This document shows positions 29,112 through 38,573 of a stretch of 64,000 bases of DNA, piece after piece. The stretch is from Pythium myriotylum (lineage: Eukaryota > Oomycota > Peronosporomycetes > Pythiales > Pythiaceae), in the NCBI GenBank assembly GCA_023091665.1, contig JALJCQ010000022.1, forward strand, positions 930,001 to 994,000, in the 5' to 3' direction. A program made the position numbers and the translations under genes. The notes under the pieces were generated by a model, which was given only the letters and a program-made list of their open reading frames with translations, was not told the origin of the DNA and made no database searches. Position 1 is the stretch's first letter. Each line of letters opens with the position of its first letter.

Positions 29112-29336
29112 GCAGTGTTGGAATGGCGACGGGCAAATTGGATGACTGCGTGGTGGTGAGTACGTCGATGGATATTGTAGGGCTCCACTGCGCCTCAAAT
29201 CCATCCATGATACGAGCTGTAAGGATTCACTCTTCTGAACTCAATAGACTTCATTTGCATCATCATCAAAATCCATCCATGGACTCACCACCACGCAGTC
29301 ATCTATTCTGCCCCTCGCCATTCCAACAGCACCTTT
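29112..29336. mobile_element. Candidate MITE-like element with ~55-bp imperfect terminal inverted repeats
   Basis: The left end starts GTGTTGGAATGGCGACGGGC and continues to GACTGCGTGGTGGTGAG. The right end (29276-29332) is its imperfect reverse complement (CTCACCACCACGCAGTC ... CGCCATTCCAAC). Ends beginning near CAGTGTTGG would suit a hAT-like non-autonomous element, but no clear target-site duplication was found and there is no coding capacity. Confidence 0.45.
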
Positions 29337-30321
29337 GGGCTACTTTGGACTTTGCGCAAGTCTTGGTGTGCCAAGGTCAGAGCACCGTGATCGATCGTAC
29401 AGCTGAGCGCACAGACACGAGACAGCCAATGAATTCACCACATCTTTCCTTCCGCGCAAGCGGCTGGATCACCGGCAACAAGTTTCCTTCGTTGTGGATC
29501 CACTGTGGAAAGACGTTGTCGATCTCAGGGAGACGTGTTCCAAGGAGAGCACTAATATTTAATATTTGTATATTTAGATAGCCAATTTAATAACTTATAT
29601 ACAAAAATGTCTGCATAGTTTTTATATGGCAATAACCGGCTTAAAACAATATAATTTAGGGTCTATTGAGCAAGTCGCTTTTGCGGTTCGCAACGAGACA
29701 ACCACCACGAAACACCACGCGGAGTGTCTGCCGACATGACTTTCCACTGATCGATCTCTTGCACATCATCCAAGCCAGAACACAGGCTGACACGCTGCGA
29801 GCGTTCTAAATAGAGAGCCAGGCTGTCGTGAAGTCTGACCTTAAAAATGGCAAGGCTTCACGCTAACCTGTCAGGGGTCTTCTGCAAAATTTACAGACAG
29901 CTGTGGCTCTGAGATTCTCAAAGACGCGACATAGCAGACCTCAACTTCGAAGTAAGTAAAGCAACAAGCGGATGGATCCCGCGAACAGCAAACAAAGGTC
30001 AGGTCTCAGAATCATCGACTTGATCGCTGATCCCTTGCTCGAGGCAAACGAGTATCTGCGAATGAGAGCCCGCCTGGCTTTCATCATGTTTGGCGTAGTC
30101 AGAGTCCACCCTCATCCACGAGAGGCAGTGGGTGATTCTTCGGACGATGGCTGCAGGCCATCAAGATGATGCTCATCAATAGCCGCCAGATGTTTGTCCT
30201 CTCTCTGTGCATCAACAACCCATTCGCAGACTATCACCAAGTGACTAGATGGTGGTCTGCAAAGTGATCCACCAGACTGGAGGCCATTTCCAAATCCACC
30301 CAGTCGAGACAAGATCCAAGG
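29337..30321. other. Intergenic upstream of PAP C
   Basis: No gene is seen. AT-rich sequence lies at about 29555-29665. The last 40 bp (CATTTCCAAATCCACCCAG) resemble the sequence just upstream of PAP F and probably contain the start of transcription. Confidence 0.45.
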
Positions 30322-31914
30322 ATGCGCCTCCCCTCTATTGTTTGCACGGCATTCGGCCTTGTCGCCGCGACTCTGCCCCACCCACCGGGCGTCCAAGCTA
30401 ACAGTCTGCGCTCGCTCATGGGCTTCGAGGCACTGACTGAAAGCCGTGCGGCTGTGGACGATAAATCCTGCAAATTCAACCTGCGCAAGCTACAATGTGA
30501 GCCCGTTGAGTCATGCTCACTTCAGTACAAGCTCGGCGACATCAAACCAAGCCAGGCCTGCCGCGTGAACAAGGATGCGGTCGGCACCGCGCCGCAGCAA
30601 GTGCATCTCGCGTTCGCAGGCGCCACGCCCGGCACGGGCATGACTATCTCCTGGACCACGAACAGCAAGGTCAGCGACCCGGCTGTGTGGGTTGGGTCTT
30701 CCGCGACCACCCTCAAGCTCTCGACGGCCGCGGTGTCGGTGGCGACGTACTACAAGGACGAGAAGTACTCGCTCTTTAACTACCACGCGACCGTCACGGG
30801 GCTCTCGCCACACACGGCCTACTCGTTCCAGGTCGGCTCCAAGGCCTCCACCAAGGACCTTTCGGACGTGAGCACCTTCACGACCGCTCGCTCCACTGCC
30901 GACACGGAAGAGTTTGACATCGCCATGTACGGTGACATGGGTGTCGATGTGAACGCACAGAAGACGGTCGACTACGTCAATGCCAAACTGCCGGGCAAGG
31001 TCGACTTTGTCTTCCACATCGGTGATATCTCGTACGCCGACAACGCCGGCGTGCTCACGGCGTCTGAGGTCGTGGGTTTCTTCTACGAGGAGACCTACAA
31101 CAAGTTCATGAGCCTGCTCTCGCCACTCATGATGCAAACGCCCTACATGGTGCTCGTCGGCAACCACGAGGCCGAGTGCCACTCCGCCGCGTGTCTCGTG
31201 TCCTCGTCCAAGAAGGACCAGCTCGGCAACTATCAGGCCTACAACACACGCTTCAAGATGCCGTCCACCGAAAGCGGTGGCGCCAAGAACATGTGGTACT
31301 CGTTCGACCATGGACCGATCCACTTCACGACCATCTCGTCGGAGACCGACTTCCCGAACGCCGCCAACAACTCGTACACGGGTCGCAAGTACGGCGGCTT
31401 CGGCAACCAACTCGCGTGGCTGGAAGCTGATCTCAAGAAGGCCGACGCCAACCGCGCCAACACGCCCTGGCTCATTGTGATGATGCACCGCGCCATCTAC
31501 ACACGTACCATGTGCGATGCCAACGGTGTACCGACAGGAGAGGCGCTGCCAGTGCAAAAGGCCTTTGAGGACCTCTTCATCAAGTACAAGGTCGACGTCG
31601 TGGTCTCGGGGCACGTCCACTTGTACTCGCGCCACTTCCCCATCAAAAAGAACGTGGCTGTAATGGATGGTGTCTCTGCTGACAAGAAGACGTACACGAA
31701 ACCACAAGCGCCCGTGTACATCATCTCAGGCGCCGCTGGTAGCAACGAAGGCCACAAGAAGTATGACGCCAAGCAGAGCATCAAGTGGAACGCCGTCATG
31801 GACAACATCAACTTCGGCATCACCAAGCTCCATGTCTCACGCAAGGCCCTTCGCTGGACCTTTGTGAGTGTTGACACGGATAAGGTTGTTGACGACTTCA
31901 CCATCACCAAGTAG
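30322..31914 (+). CDS. Secreted purple acid phosphatase C (PAP C)
   Basis: The product is 530 aa. The N-terminal region MRLPSIVCTAFGLVAATLPH... contains a signal peptide, probably cleaved before NSLRSLMGF. Ligand blocks are YGDMGVD, GDISYADNAG, VGNHEAE, MMHRAIYT and SGHVHLYSR; all five are complete. The predicted activity is extracellular acid phosphomonoesterase. The closest relative here is PAP F, about 18.4 kb away in the opposite orientation. The two share long identical nucleotide stretches in the catalytic half but differ at both ends, as after partial gene conversion. The gene stands alone between gene-poor DNA and an exonuclease gene. Confidence 0.92.
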   Translation: MRLPSIVCTAFGLVAATLPHPPGVQANSLRSLMGFEALTESRAAVDDKSCKFNLRKLQCEPVESCSLQYKLGDIKPSQACRVNKDAVGTAPQQVHLAFAGATPGTGMTISWTTNSKVSDPAVWVGSSATTLKLSTAAVSVATYYKDEKYSLFNYHATVTGLSPHTAYSFQVGSKASTKDLSDVSTFTTARSTADTEEFDIAMYGDMGVDVNAQKTVDYVNAKLPGKVDFVFHIGDISYADNAGVLTASEVVGFFYEETYNKFMSLLSPLMMQTPYMVLVGNHEAECHSAACLVSSSKKDQLGNYQAYNTRFKMPSTESGGAKNMWYSFDHGPIHFTTISSETDFPNAANNSYTGRKYGGFGNQLAWLEADLKKADANRANTPWLIVMMHRAIYTRTMCDANGVPTGEALPVQKAFEDLFIKYKVDVVVSGHVHLYSRHFPIKKNVAVMDGVSADKKTYTKPQAPVYIISGAAGSNEGHKKYDAKQSIKWNAVMDNINFGITKLHVSRKALRWTFVSVDTDKVVDDFTITK

Positions 31915-32467
31915 ATCCGGACGCATGTGCGTTGAAGAGTTCATCAAGTAGATCCAAATTGTTATCTTTCAATTTTCATCGCGTCTTGCGACAATAAAAT
32001 CGCCGTGCCATTCGCATACACAGTTGACCGCTCCTTCCCTTTATCGCCGAGTTCAAGCGCTACTTTGTGACAGCGGATTCGTGATTTTGAGCAAAACTTC
32101 CTGGCCTAAGCAAGAAATGTTATCGCGACTCGTCCACTCCAACTTGTTGCTCTGCCTGTTGCCAGCAGCGCGGATGTCAAGTTAGACCAACACGTATTGT
32201 GGTCGAACTGGTACAAGCTAGTCAGTGACAAGCTGTTTTCACATAGAAGTAACGTAATAGACACCACCTGAAGACGAAGAAGACAACCACAGGAAAAGTG
32301 AGCCAGATTATTAGGCGGCGCACGTGAATACTCGACTGGGATCCCGAAGGTTACTGAGGTATCCTTAGTAGAAGTGAATCAGGTCCGGCTTTCCAGAAAT
32401 ATCCTGAGGATACCCCGTATCACACACCACCAAATGAGGTCACTTCCGAAGGCAAACGATAGGAGCC
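31915..32467. other. Intergenic between PAP C and the exonuclease gene
   Basis: No gene is seen. An AATAAA-like AATAAAAT lies at about 31993, about 80 bp after the PAP C stop, and may be a polyadenylation signal. Confidence 0.4.
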
Positions 32468-33214
32468 ATGAAGCATATCGCCGACATGAAAGTACAGTTC
32501 GTCGATAGCGTCGACGCGCTCGTCGCCATGGTCGATTTGATACTGCTGAGCCAGTCTCGCACACCAAACTGGTACCTGAGCGTCGACTTCGAAGGTGTAA
32601 ACCTCTCGCGTGACGGAGAGATCTGTCTTGGTCAATTCATGACCAAAGGAAGTCGCGCCGTCTTCATTGTCGATTTTGTCGCCATCGATCCATTTGCTCT
32701 TGAGCCGCGCCTCAAGACTCTGCTCGAAGATAACAATACACTCAAGGTCATGTTCGACCCACGCATGGACGCGGACGCGCTGGGCGTCCTCCATGGCGTG
32801 ATTCTGCGCAACGTGCTGTGCCTTCAACTCGCCGACACCATCAACTTCATGCGCCGAGGTGACTACTTGCCGTTTGTGAACGGACTAGTGCGCGTTATCG
32901 ACCGCTGCCGTTCGATCCCACAAGCCGACAAACAAGAAATGAAACGCGTGAAGGACGCTGGCAAGGCACTCTTCAAAGATTCGTTCGAGGTGTTCAAGGT
33001 GCGGCCACTAGACGAAGCACTCGTGCGCTATAGCGCGCTGGACATTTACTGGTTCGACGAGATCAAAGCGGCCTTCTACGACGGTCTCAAGTCTCGCTGG
33101 AAGGAAGATGTGCGCACCGAGTCGGCGAAGCGCACGAACCTGTGGAAGAGCGGACCCATTATCTCGAGCCGTGAGAAGGCCAGGAACCCGTTCCTTCGGA
33201 GAAACCGCAAATGA
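32468..33214 (+). CDS. DEDDy-type 3'-5' exonuclease domain protein
   Basis: The product is 248 aa and consists almost entirely of one RNase D/WRN-like exonuclease domain. Exo I is LSVDFEGVNL (D40, E42). Exo II is VMFDPRMDADAL (D101 likely). Exo III is YSALDIYWF (Y188, D192, the Yx3D form). The family removes nucleotides from 3' ends of RNA or DNA using two metal ions. EXD1/EXD2-like small proteins are the likely relatives, but the substrate cannot be told from sequence. No targeting signal or HRDC domain is seen. A second ATG at codon 7 is an alternative start. A nested stem-loop lies directly after the stop. Confidence 0.85.
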   Translation: MKHIADMKVQFVDSVDALVAMVDLILLSQSRTPNWYLSVDFEGVNLSRDGEICLGQFMTKGSRAVFIVDFVAIDPFALEPRLKTLLEDNNTLKVMFDPRMDADALGVLHGVILRNVLCLQLADTINFMRRGDYLPFVNGLVRVIDRCRSIPQADKQEMKRVKDAGKALFKDSFEVFKVRPLDEALVRYSALDIYWFDEIKAAFYDGLKSRWKEDVRTESAKRTNLWKSGPIISSREKARNPFLRRNRK

Positions 33215-33224
33215 ACGCGAGGTG

Positions 33225-33270
33225 TCACGTGAGCCTTTGGTGGCATCATGAGACCAAACGTCTCACGTGA
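33225..33270. repeat. Nested stem-loop right after the exonuclease stop codon
   Basis: TCACGTGAG (33225-33233) pairs with CTCACGTGA (33262-33270). Inside, TTTGGT (33236-33241) pairs with ACCAAA (33253-33258). It starts 11 bp after the stop and is a plausible 3' UTR structure. Confidence 0.8.
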
Positions 33271-33307
33271 ACGGAGCGTTGCGATTATTTGTGTCGATTA
33301 CAAACGA

Positions 33308-33335
33308 GTAGTACCACTTTAAAAACTGGTACTAC
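33308..33335. repeat. Perfect 9-bp inverted repeat
   Basis: GTAGTACCA and TGGTACTAC are separated by 10 nt. It lies in the interval between the convergent exonuclease and aminotransferase genes, which otherwise shows nothing coding. Confidence 0.75.
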
Positions 33336-33551
33336 AGGTGAAACCGGTAGCAGTCAGTCAATACTGTAGAATCATCGGATTTGAAAGGGAGAGATATCAG
33401 GGGCGAATCGCACCAGGCAGTTCAACCTTCTTGCGTTGTCATCATGAGATATTTACACGTCAACAGACGACGTGAGATGGCAACAAGTCATTAGGGAAGT
33501 AGCGTAGACGACACAGTGATGCTTTGGCGTTGTGGAGAAGTCGTAGTACAG

Positions 33552-35232
33552 TTAGTTTGTTTGCACAGCCTCCTTGAGGTACTGCGCCATCTTGTCGAGC
33601 GCCCACGTTGGTGTCTCAGGTGTGATCGGCAGGTAGAGGACCCTGAAGAGATCCAGCTTTCTGTCAGACGAATGGAAGAATGAATCGTGTTGGCAAGGCC
33701 AGCGTACCGTGACATGAGGAGCTTGGCGTAGCCAGGGTCGTGCTCGGGTCCCTTTGGACTCCGGATGTATCCGAGCTGCGTTGCCGTGCCGTATGTTGCA
33801 TCGAAAGCCTGTCCAATACTGGTACGTGAGTGATCAAAGTCCACATGGAAATAAAAGTGGAGACGTACTCGCTCCTCGAGGTACTTCTTGACGTGGTCAC
33901 GGTCTTCAACGACAATGGGGAAGATCCAGTAGTAGTGGCTGAGTGCGTTCGCAGCAGGAATCTACCATCAACGAGACGCTTGTGAATCAATAGCAACGGC
34001 TGCTTGGGGGTCAGTGCGTATTACCTCGATGCCTGGTGTATTCTTGATCGCGTTGCGCAAGTACTCAGACTTGACACGGCGCAGCTCGATGTAGGCGTCG
34101 TCGACATTGTGCAGACGTGTGTTGAGCAGGCCCAAGTGGGCCACGTGCGGTCGGTGGCGAATCAGCGTGACCAAATCACCGCCCTTGAAACCACGAGTCG
34201 CGGCGTTGACCAGCTCGTCGAAGTTGCCTAACGAAATACAAAAACATTGTCAAGTTCTGGTTGGTATCACCAGAGAAGAACCAAGCGATCCTACCGCCGA
34301 AGCCCTTGTAGACAAGCTTGGCGAAGCCGTACACGCCCGGAGACATGAAGCTGTGAAGCACGGCGTGCTTGATCACACGCTTCATGAAGAAGGACGAGCT
34401 CTGGGGCTCGTACTGGGCCTCGCGGCGCTTCATCTCGTTGAGAAGTTCCTTGTTGCGGACTGTGATCAAAGCCGTGCCAAGCGCCGACGAGGTCTTGACC
34501 GGACCGAAGCTGAACATGTTGACATCCGCGCGGTGGTCGCCCGTGTACTGCATCCCCACGAAGGCCTGCGCACAATCTTCGATGACCATGAGGTTGTGCT
34601 GCTTGGCGATCTCGATGACTGCATCCAGTGAGTTGCGCGTGCCGTAGATGTGGGCGATGAGGATCGCGCGGGTTTTCTGCATTGACGACAGTTAGTCATG
34701 GCCTCGCACTCGTAGTGAGTCATTAATTAGATCCAACACAGTCAACTCACGTTCGTCACGGAGGCACGCAACTGATCCACATCGACAGCAAGCGAGTCCG
34801 GCAACAGATCGATCGGCACAGGAACGAGCTTGTGGTACTTGATGATGAGCTCCATAGCTGGCAGCGTGATCGCACTGCAGAGGATCTCGCTGCCCTCTGG
34901 GAGGTTGAGTGTCTGCAGCAAGAGGTCAAAGCCCGTGCTGGACAGAGGCGTTAGACTTCACGCCCGTTGACAAGTCCAAGCTCAGTCGTAGTTCCATACC
35001 GGACCGAGAGCGTGACCATGGTCTCGCCCATAGGATCCCATTGGCTCGTGATGCTATCAGCCAGCTCGTCACGCGACGACTCGCTGAGCGTGACCGTGTC
35101 TCGCACGGCAGCCGCGAGGTCCGTGTAGTTGACATCCAGCGTCTTGATGGGGAAGACCGTCCAGGGCATCTGCGTGGACACGTGCTCGAGCATTCCTGAC
35201 CACCAGTCCATTTGCATGAGCCCACTTGGCAT
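33552..35232 (-). CDS. DegT/DnrJ/EryC1-type PLP-dependent aminotransferase, seven exons
   Basis: Proposed exons, in coding order, are 35232-35000, 34937-34751, 34676-34295, 34227-34025, 33961-33869, 33808-33708 and 33660-33552, giving 435 aa. All junctions are GT-AG and keep the frame. The fold-type I signature is clear: AHIYGTRNS, VIEDCAQA (D174 and Q177 around the cofactor) and FSFGPVKTS with Schiff-base Lys K201. Later segments (HYYWIFPIVVEDRDHVKKYLEER, YGTATQLGY) fit the small domain. Relatives are mostly bacterial sugar aminotransferases; here the acceptor is unknown. The N-terminus is uncertain: an ATG at 35339 could join through a very short (about 26-nt) intron, adding about 30 residues. 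No organelle signal is evident. Confidence 0.82.
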
Positions 35233-35339
35233 CAGCAGCTGGGAATCAACCTCGACCACCAACCGTAAGGCTTGAGACGCGCCGTGGACGCGAGCGCGGC
35301 GTTGGCGCGTGCCGAGAGCTCTGTGTTCTGCTTGACCAT

Positions 35340-35788
35340 GGGAGATTGCGAGGCGAATCGGATTGTGAGGTGAGCCCGAGGCGCGCGCGGGGTCGGATCG
35401 GAGGGACAAGTTCCTCTCGTGTCGCTAACACCGCTCCGTCCCGTCTCGCCAGGTGGGGTTGGCCCGCTGACGCAGGTGGAAGGGCCGACAAGCTCGGGAT
35501 CCCATCTCCCTCGGTCCACACTGCCTCCACCGACTGCTTATGTCCACGACGAATCTGATCTGGCGGAACTCGAGTCACGACCATGTGCCGCAGCCAACAC
35601 GCTAGCACGTGGAAGAAAACAAACACGTTTTGCTGAGACTTGAGGTGTCAAGATGGGTGGCTACAGTAGCCATCAATCTTCCATTGGGCTCAGTTGACTC
35701 GAGTGACCGACCATCAAATATTACTATACTAGGTCCGAGTAATCGTAAAGTCGACCCGTTTTGTCTGATTTGGCACCAGTTCCGTTTT
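35340..35788. other. Intergenic upstream of the aminotransferase
   Basis: No supported gene is seen. Overlapping open frames on both strands in GC-rich DNA lack domains. It presumably contains the aminotransferase promoter. Confidence 0.4.
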
Positions 35789-35947
35789 ATGTCGTCGTCC
35801 TTCTCCTCGATCCTGGCGCGTCGCGTGACGCGGTCCCTCGCCCGCGCGGCTTTGTCCAATCGACGGCCTCGGCGATCGCGAGTTCCTCTGCACTCACCTG
35901 GTGTCCGATCTCGCGGGATGAGCATCCCGAAAGACAAACTAGGATAA
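35789..35947 (+). CDS. Small orphan open frame with mitochondrial-presequence-like composition
   Basis: A 52-codon ATG frame starts MSSSFSSILARRVTRSLARA and continues Arg-rich with few acidic residues until MSIPKDKLG. The composition (Ser, Arg, Ala, hydrophobic; nearly no acidic residues early on) resembles a mitochondrial targeting peptide. No downstream exon was found, so it may be an orphaned first exon, a gene relic or chance. Low confidence. Confidence 0.2.
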   Translation: MSSSFSSILARRVTRSLARAALSNRRPRRSRVPLHSPGVRSRGMSIPKDKLG

Positions 35948-36545
35948 AAATTGTAACTTTTAGGACTCAAATACAGTTTATGTCCTGGAAAAGCGATCAA
36001 TTCTGCAGATTATCGACCTAAACAAATCTTAAATTAGGAGTGGTGGTCTTCCGCCATGGCGGGAGAAAGTCCACTTTGAATCGACACTCCCGCGACGACG
36101 CCTTTCCCCCATGGCCCATCTTGAGCTCGGCACCCATGGCCCACATGGGAGACCGTCCAAGCTCTGGTGGGAACCCAGTCGGATAACTGCTTTTTTTTTT
36201 TTTTTCGGCAAGTCCAAACCCAGCTACAGTACAGTATCATTAACGATATTCTGCACGTTCCTCTCCCACGAGAGCCAGCGACTCGCGTCCGAGGCGCCAA
36301 ACTTCAACCAGACAGGCTCGCCAGCAAGCACGATGACCATGTTTCCACGTGCGACACGGAGGTTTTTTTATTTTCCTACTCGTGATGGAACGCTCAGTGG
36401 GCAAGTCAAGATTTCCCGCGGGAGATGACTGACCACTAAGGAAGGAATGGTGTGGCTATGAGCATTCAGCACATCAGATACCAGCAACTATATTGGGCGG
36501 AGTCCCTTGCCTATGAGGACGTATCGTACTGTATCCATTGGTATC
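35948..36545. other. Intergenic with poly-T tract
   Basis: No gene is seen. A run of about 16 T lies at 36190-36205. The rest shows only short open frames. It is the 3' side of PAP D. Confidence 0.4.
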
Positions 36546-38135
36546 CTACTTGGTGATGACAAACTCATCCAACACAACGTCCTTGGCGGCCGACACAAAC
36601 TGCCAACGCAGCGATGTGCGCGAGACACGGAGCTTGGAGACGCCCCAGTTGGTGTTGTCCGTGAACACGTTCCACACGCACTCCTTGCTGGCGTCGTACT
36701 TCTCGTGGCCTTCGTTGTTGGCGGCAGCGCCGTTGATAATGTACACGGGGCCAAACGGCTTGGTGTAAGTCTTCCGGTCGGCCGACACACCCTGCAGCAA
36801 GCCAATGTTCTTAATGATCGGTAGCTGGCGCTCGTAGTGGTGCACGTGGCCCGAAATCACGACGTCGACCTTGTACTTGATGAAGAGATCTTCAAAAGCC
36901 TGCTGCACCGGTGCAGCCTCGCCGTTAGGTCGGCTGTACTCGTCTACCTGAGTGCGCGTGTACATGGGGCGGTGCATGGTGACGACGAGCCAAGGCGTGT
37001 TGGCGCGGTTGGCGTTGGCCTTCTTGAGATCGGCTTCGAGCCACGCGAGCTGGTTGCCAAAGTTCCCGTAGGTACGGCCCGTGTACGAGTTCGAGGGCGC
37101 ACCCGTGTAGTCGGTCTCGGACGAGATAGCCGTGAAGTGCACGGGTCCGTGGTCGAACGAGTACCACATGTTCTTGACGCCGCCGCTCTCAGCCGAAGGC
37201 ATCCTGAAGCGCGTGTTGTATGCCTGGTAGTTGCCTAGCTGGTCCTTCTTGGAGGACGAGAGCAGACACTGCGCCGAGTGGCACTCAGCTTCGTGGTTAC
37301 CGACGATCACCATGTAGGGCGTCTGAGCCATGAACGGGGCAAGGAGACGGAAAAATTTGTTGTAGGACTCTTCGTAGAAGAAGCCGACGATCTCCGTACC
37401 CGTGAGGAGGCCAGCATTGTCAGCGTACGAGATATCGCCGACGTGGAAAAGGAAGTCGACCTTGCCAAGCAACTTTGAGTTGATGTAGTCGGCGGTCAGA
37501 GGTGCATCGCCGTCCACGCCCATGTCGCCGATGAATGCCACTTCAAACTCGGACTTGTCACTCACGGCACGCGCGGTTGTGAATGTGGCGACAGCCGTGC
37601 GATCGACAGCCGAGCTCAGTGAGCCTACTTGGTACGAGTACGTCGTGCGAGGCGTGAAGCCCGAGACAGTCACGTGGTAAATGTAGAGCGCGTACGTGTC
37701 GTCCTTGTAGTACGAAGTTGTCGTGACCTGCGCAGTCGAGAGTTTGAGGCTTGTAGCTGATGATCCGATCCACACAGCTGGGTCGTTGACTTTGACGAAC
37801 GTCGTCCACGAGATTGTCATGGCCGAGCCCGGGTTCGGCGAAGCATACGCCAAGTGCACTTGCTGCGGCGTCGTGCCGACCTCCGACTTCTTGACGCGAC
37901 ACGACTGATCCAGGTTCAAGTCGCCGAACTTGTACTGGTACGAGCACACGTCCGAGGGCACGCACGAGCGCGACGAGAGACTGTACTTGCAGACCTTGTC
38001 ATCGACCGTTCTGGTGGTGCTTGAGCCACTGAAGATGCTGTCCAAGACACCTAGCGATCGCAAGTGCTGCGCATGGACTGAAGATGCTGCGACGCCGAGC
38101 GCGAGCAGCAGTGATAGACCCGAGAAAGCGCGCAT
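36546..38135 (-). CDS. Secreted purple acid phosphatase D (PAP D)
   Basis: The product is 529 aa. The ATG at 38135 begins the signal peptide MRAFSGLSLLLALGVAASSVHA; the longer open frame upstream to 38249 lacks such a start. Ligand blocks are IGDMGVDGD, GDISYADNAG, VGNHEAE, MHRPMYT and SGHVHHYERQ. All metal ligands are kept, and the last block has HHYER instead of HLYSR. The N-terminal third is close to PAP B, and the substrate-side loop around YTRTQVDEYSRPNGE differs from PAP A and B. The predicted role is an extracellular acid phosphatase. The gene stands alone here, upstream of the SAM/F-box-like gene on the same strand. Confidence 0.92.
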   Translation of the reverse strand: MRAFSGLSLLLALGVAASSVHAQHLRSLGVLDSIFSGSSTTRTVDDKVCKYSLSSRSCVPSDVCSYQYKFGDLNLDQSCRVKKSEVGTTPQQVHLAYASPNPGSAMTISWTTFVKVNDPAVWIGSSATSLKLSTAQVTTTSYYKDDTYALYIYHVTVSGFTPRTTYSYQVGSLSSAVDRTAVATFTTARAVSDKSEFEVAFIGDMGVDGDAPLTADYINSKLLGKVDFLFHVGDISYADNAGLLTGTEIVGFFYEESYNKFFRLLAPFMAQTPYMVIVGNHEAECHSAQCLLSSSKKDQLGNYQAYNTRFRMPSAESGGVKNMWYSFDHGPVHFTAISSETDYTGAPSNSYTGRTYGNFGNQLAWLEADLKKANANRANTPWLVVTMHRPMYTRTQVDEYSRPNGEAAPVQQAFEDLFIKYKVDVVISGHVHHYERQLPIIKNIGLLQGVSADRKTYTKPFGPVYIINGAAANNEGHEKYDASKECVWNVFTDNTNWGVSKLRVSRTSLRWQFVSAAKDVVLDEFVITK

Positions 38136-38573
38136 GATCAGTGATGTCAACTGCGTGGCTCGCTGGAGAATTGAGTAATGTGTCCCGAGTGGACGGATCA
38201 AGACCATTGATTGAGCCTGGTGACGATATGACGATCGCTGCAAATGCACTAGCCCATCGAAAAAGAGCGTGAGTAACGCCCATACATCAACAAATCATGT
38301 TGCTCGTCAGCAAAAAAAGGCAACTCACCCACCGAACTTCGGATAGTCGCAGTCGACGGAAAGACAGTCTCACCAAGCAGGCTGACGAGAGGGCTTGCGA
38401 AAGGCGACCTCTTGTATTAGACACAGCACCGCTCCAAACCCACCGCTACAGTGTTTTGTGTTGGGGGTTCGTAAACAGCATCGAAACGGTTGACGAGACG
38501 GTCACAATGTTACTCATTTTCCTCTCTGTGTCAATGAGCTCGTGGGAGACAGTCGCACCGTTACTGATCCCCC
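38136..38573. other. Intergenic upstream of PAP D
   Basis: Holds the PAP D promoter side and the 3' flank of the next minus-strand gene. No clear INR or gene is seen. Confidence 0.4.
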
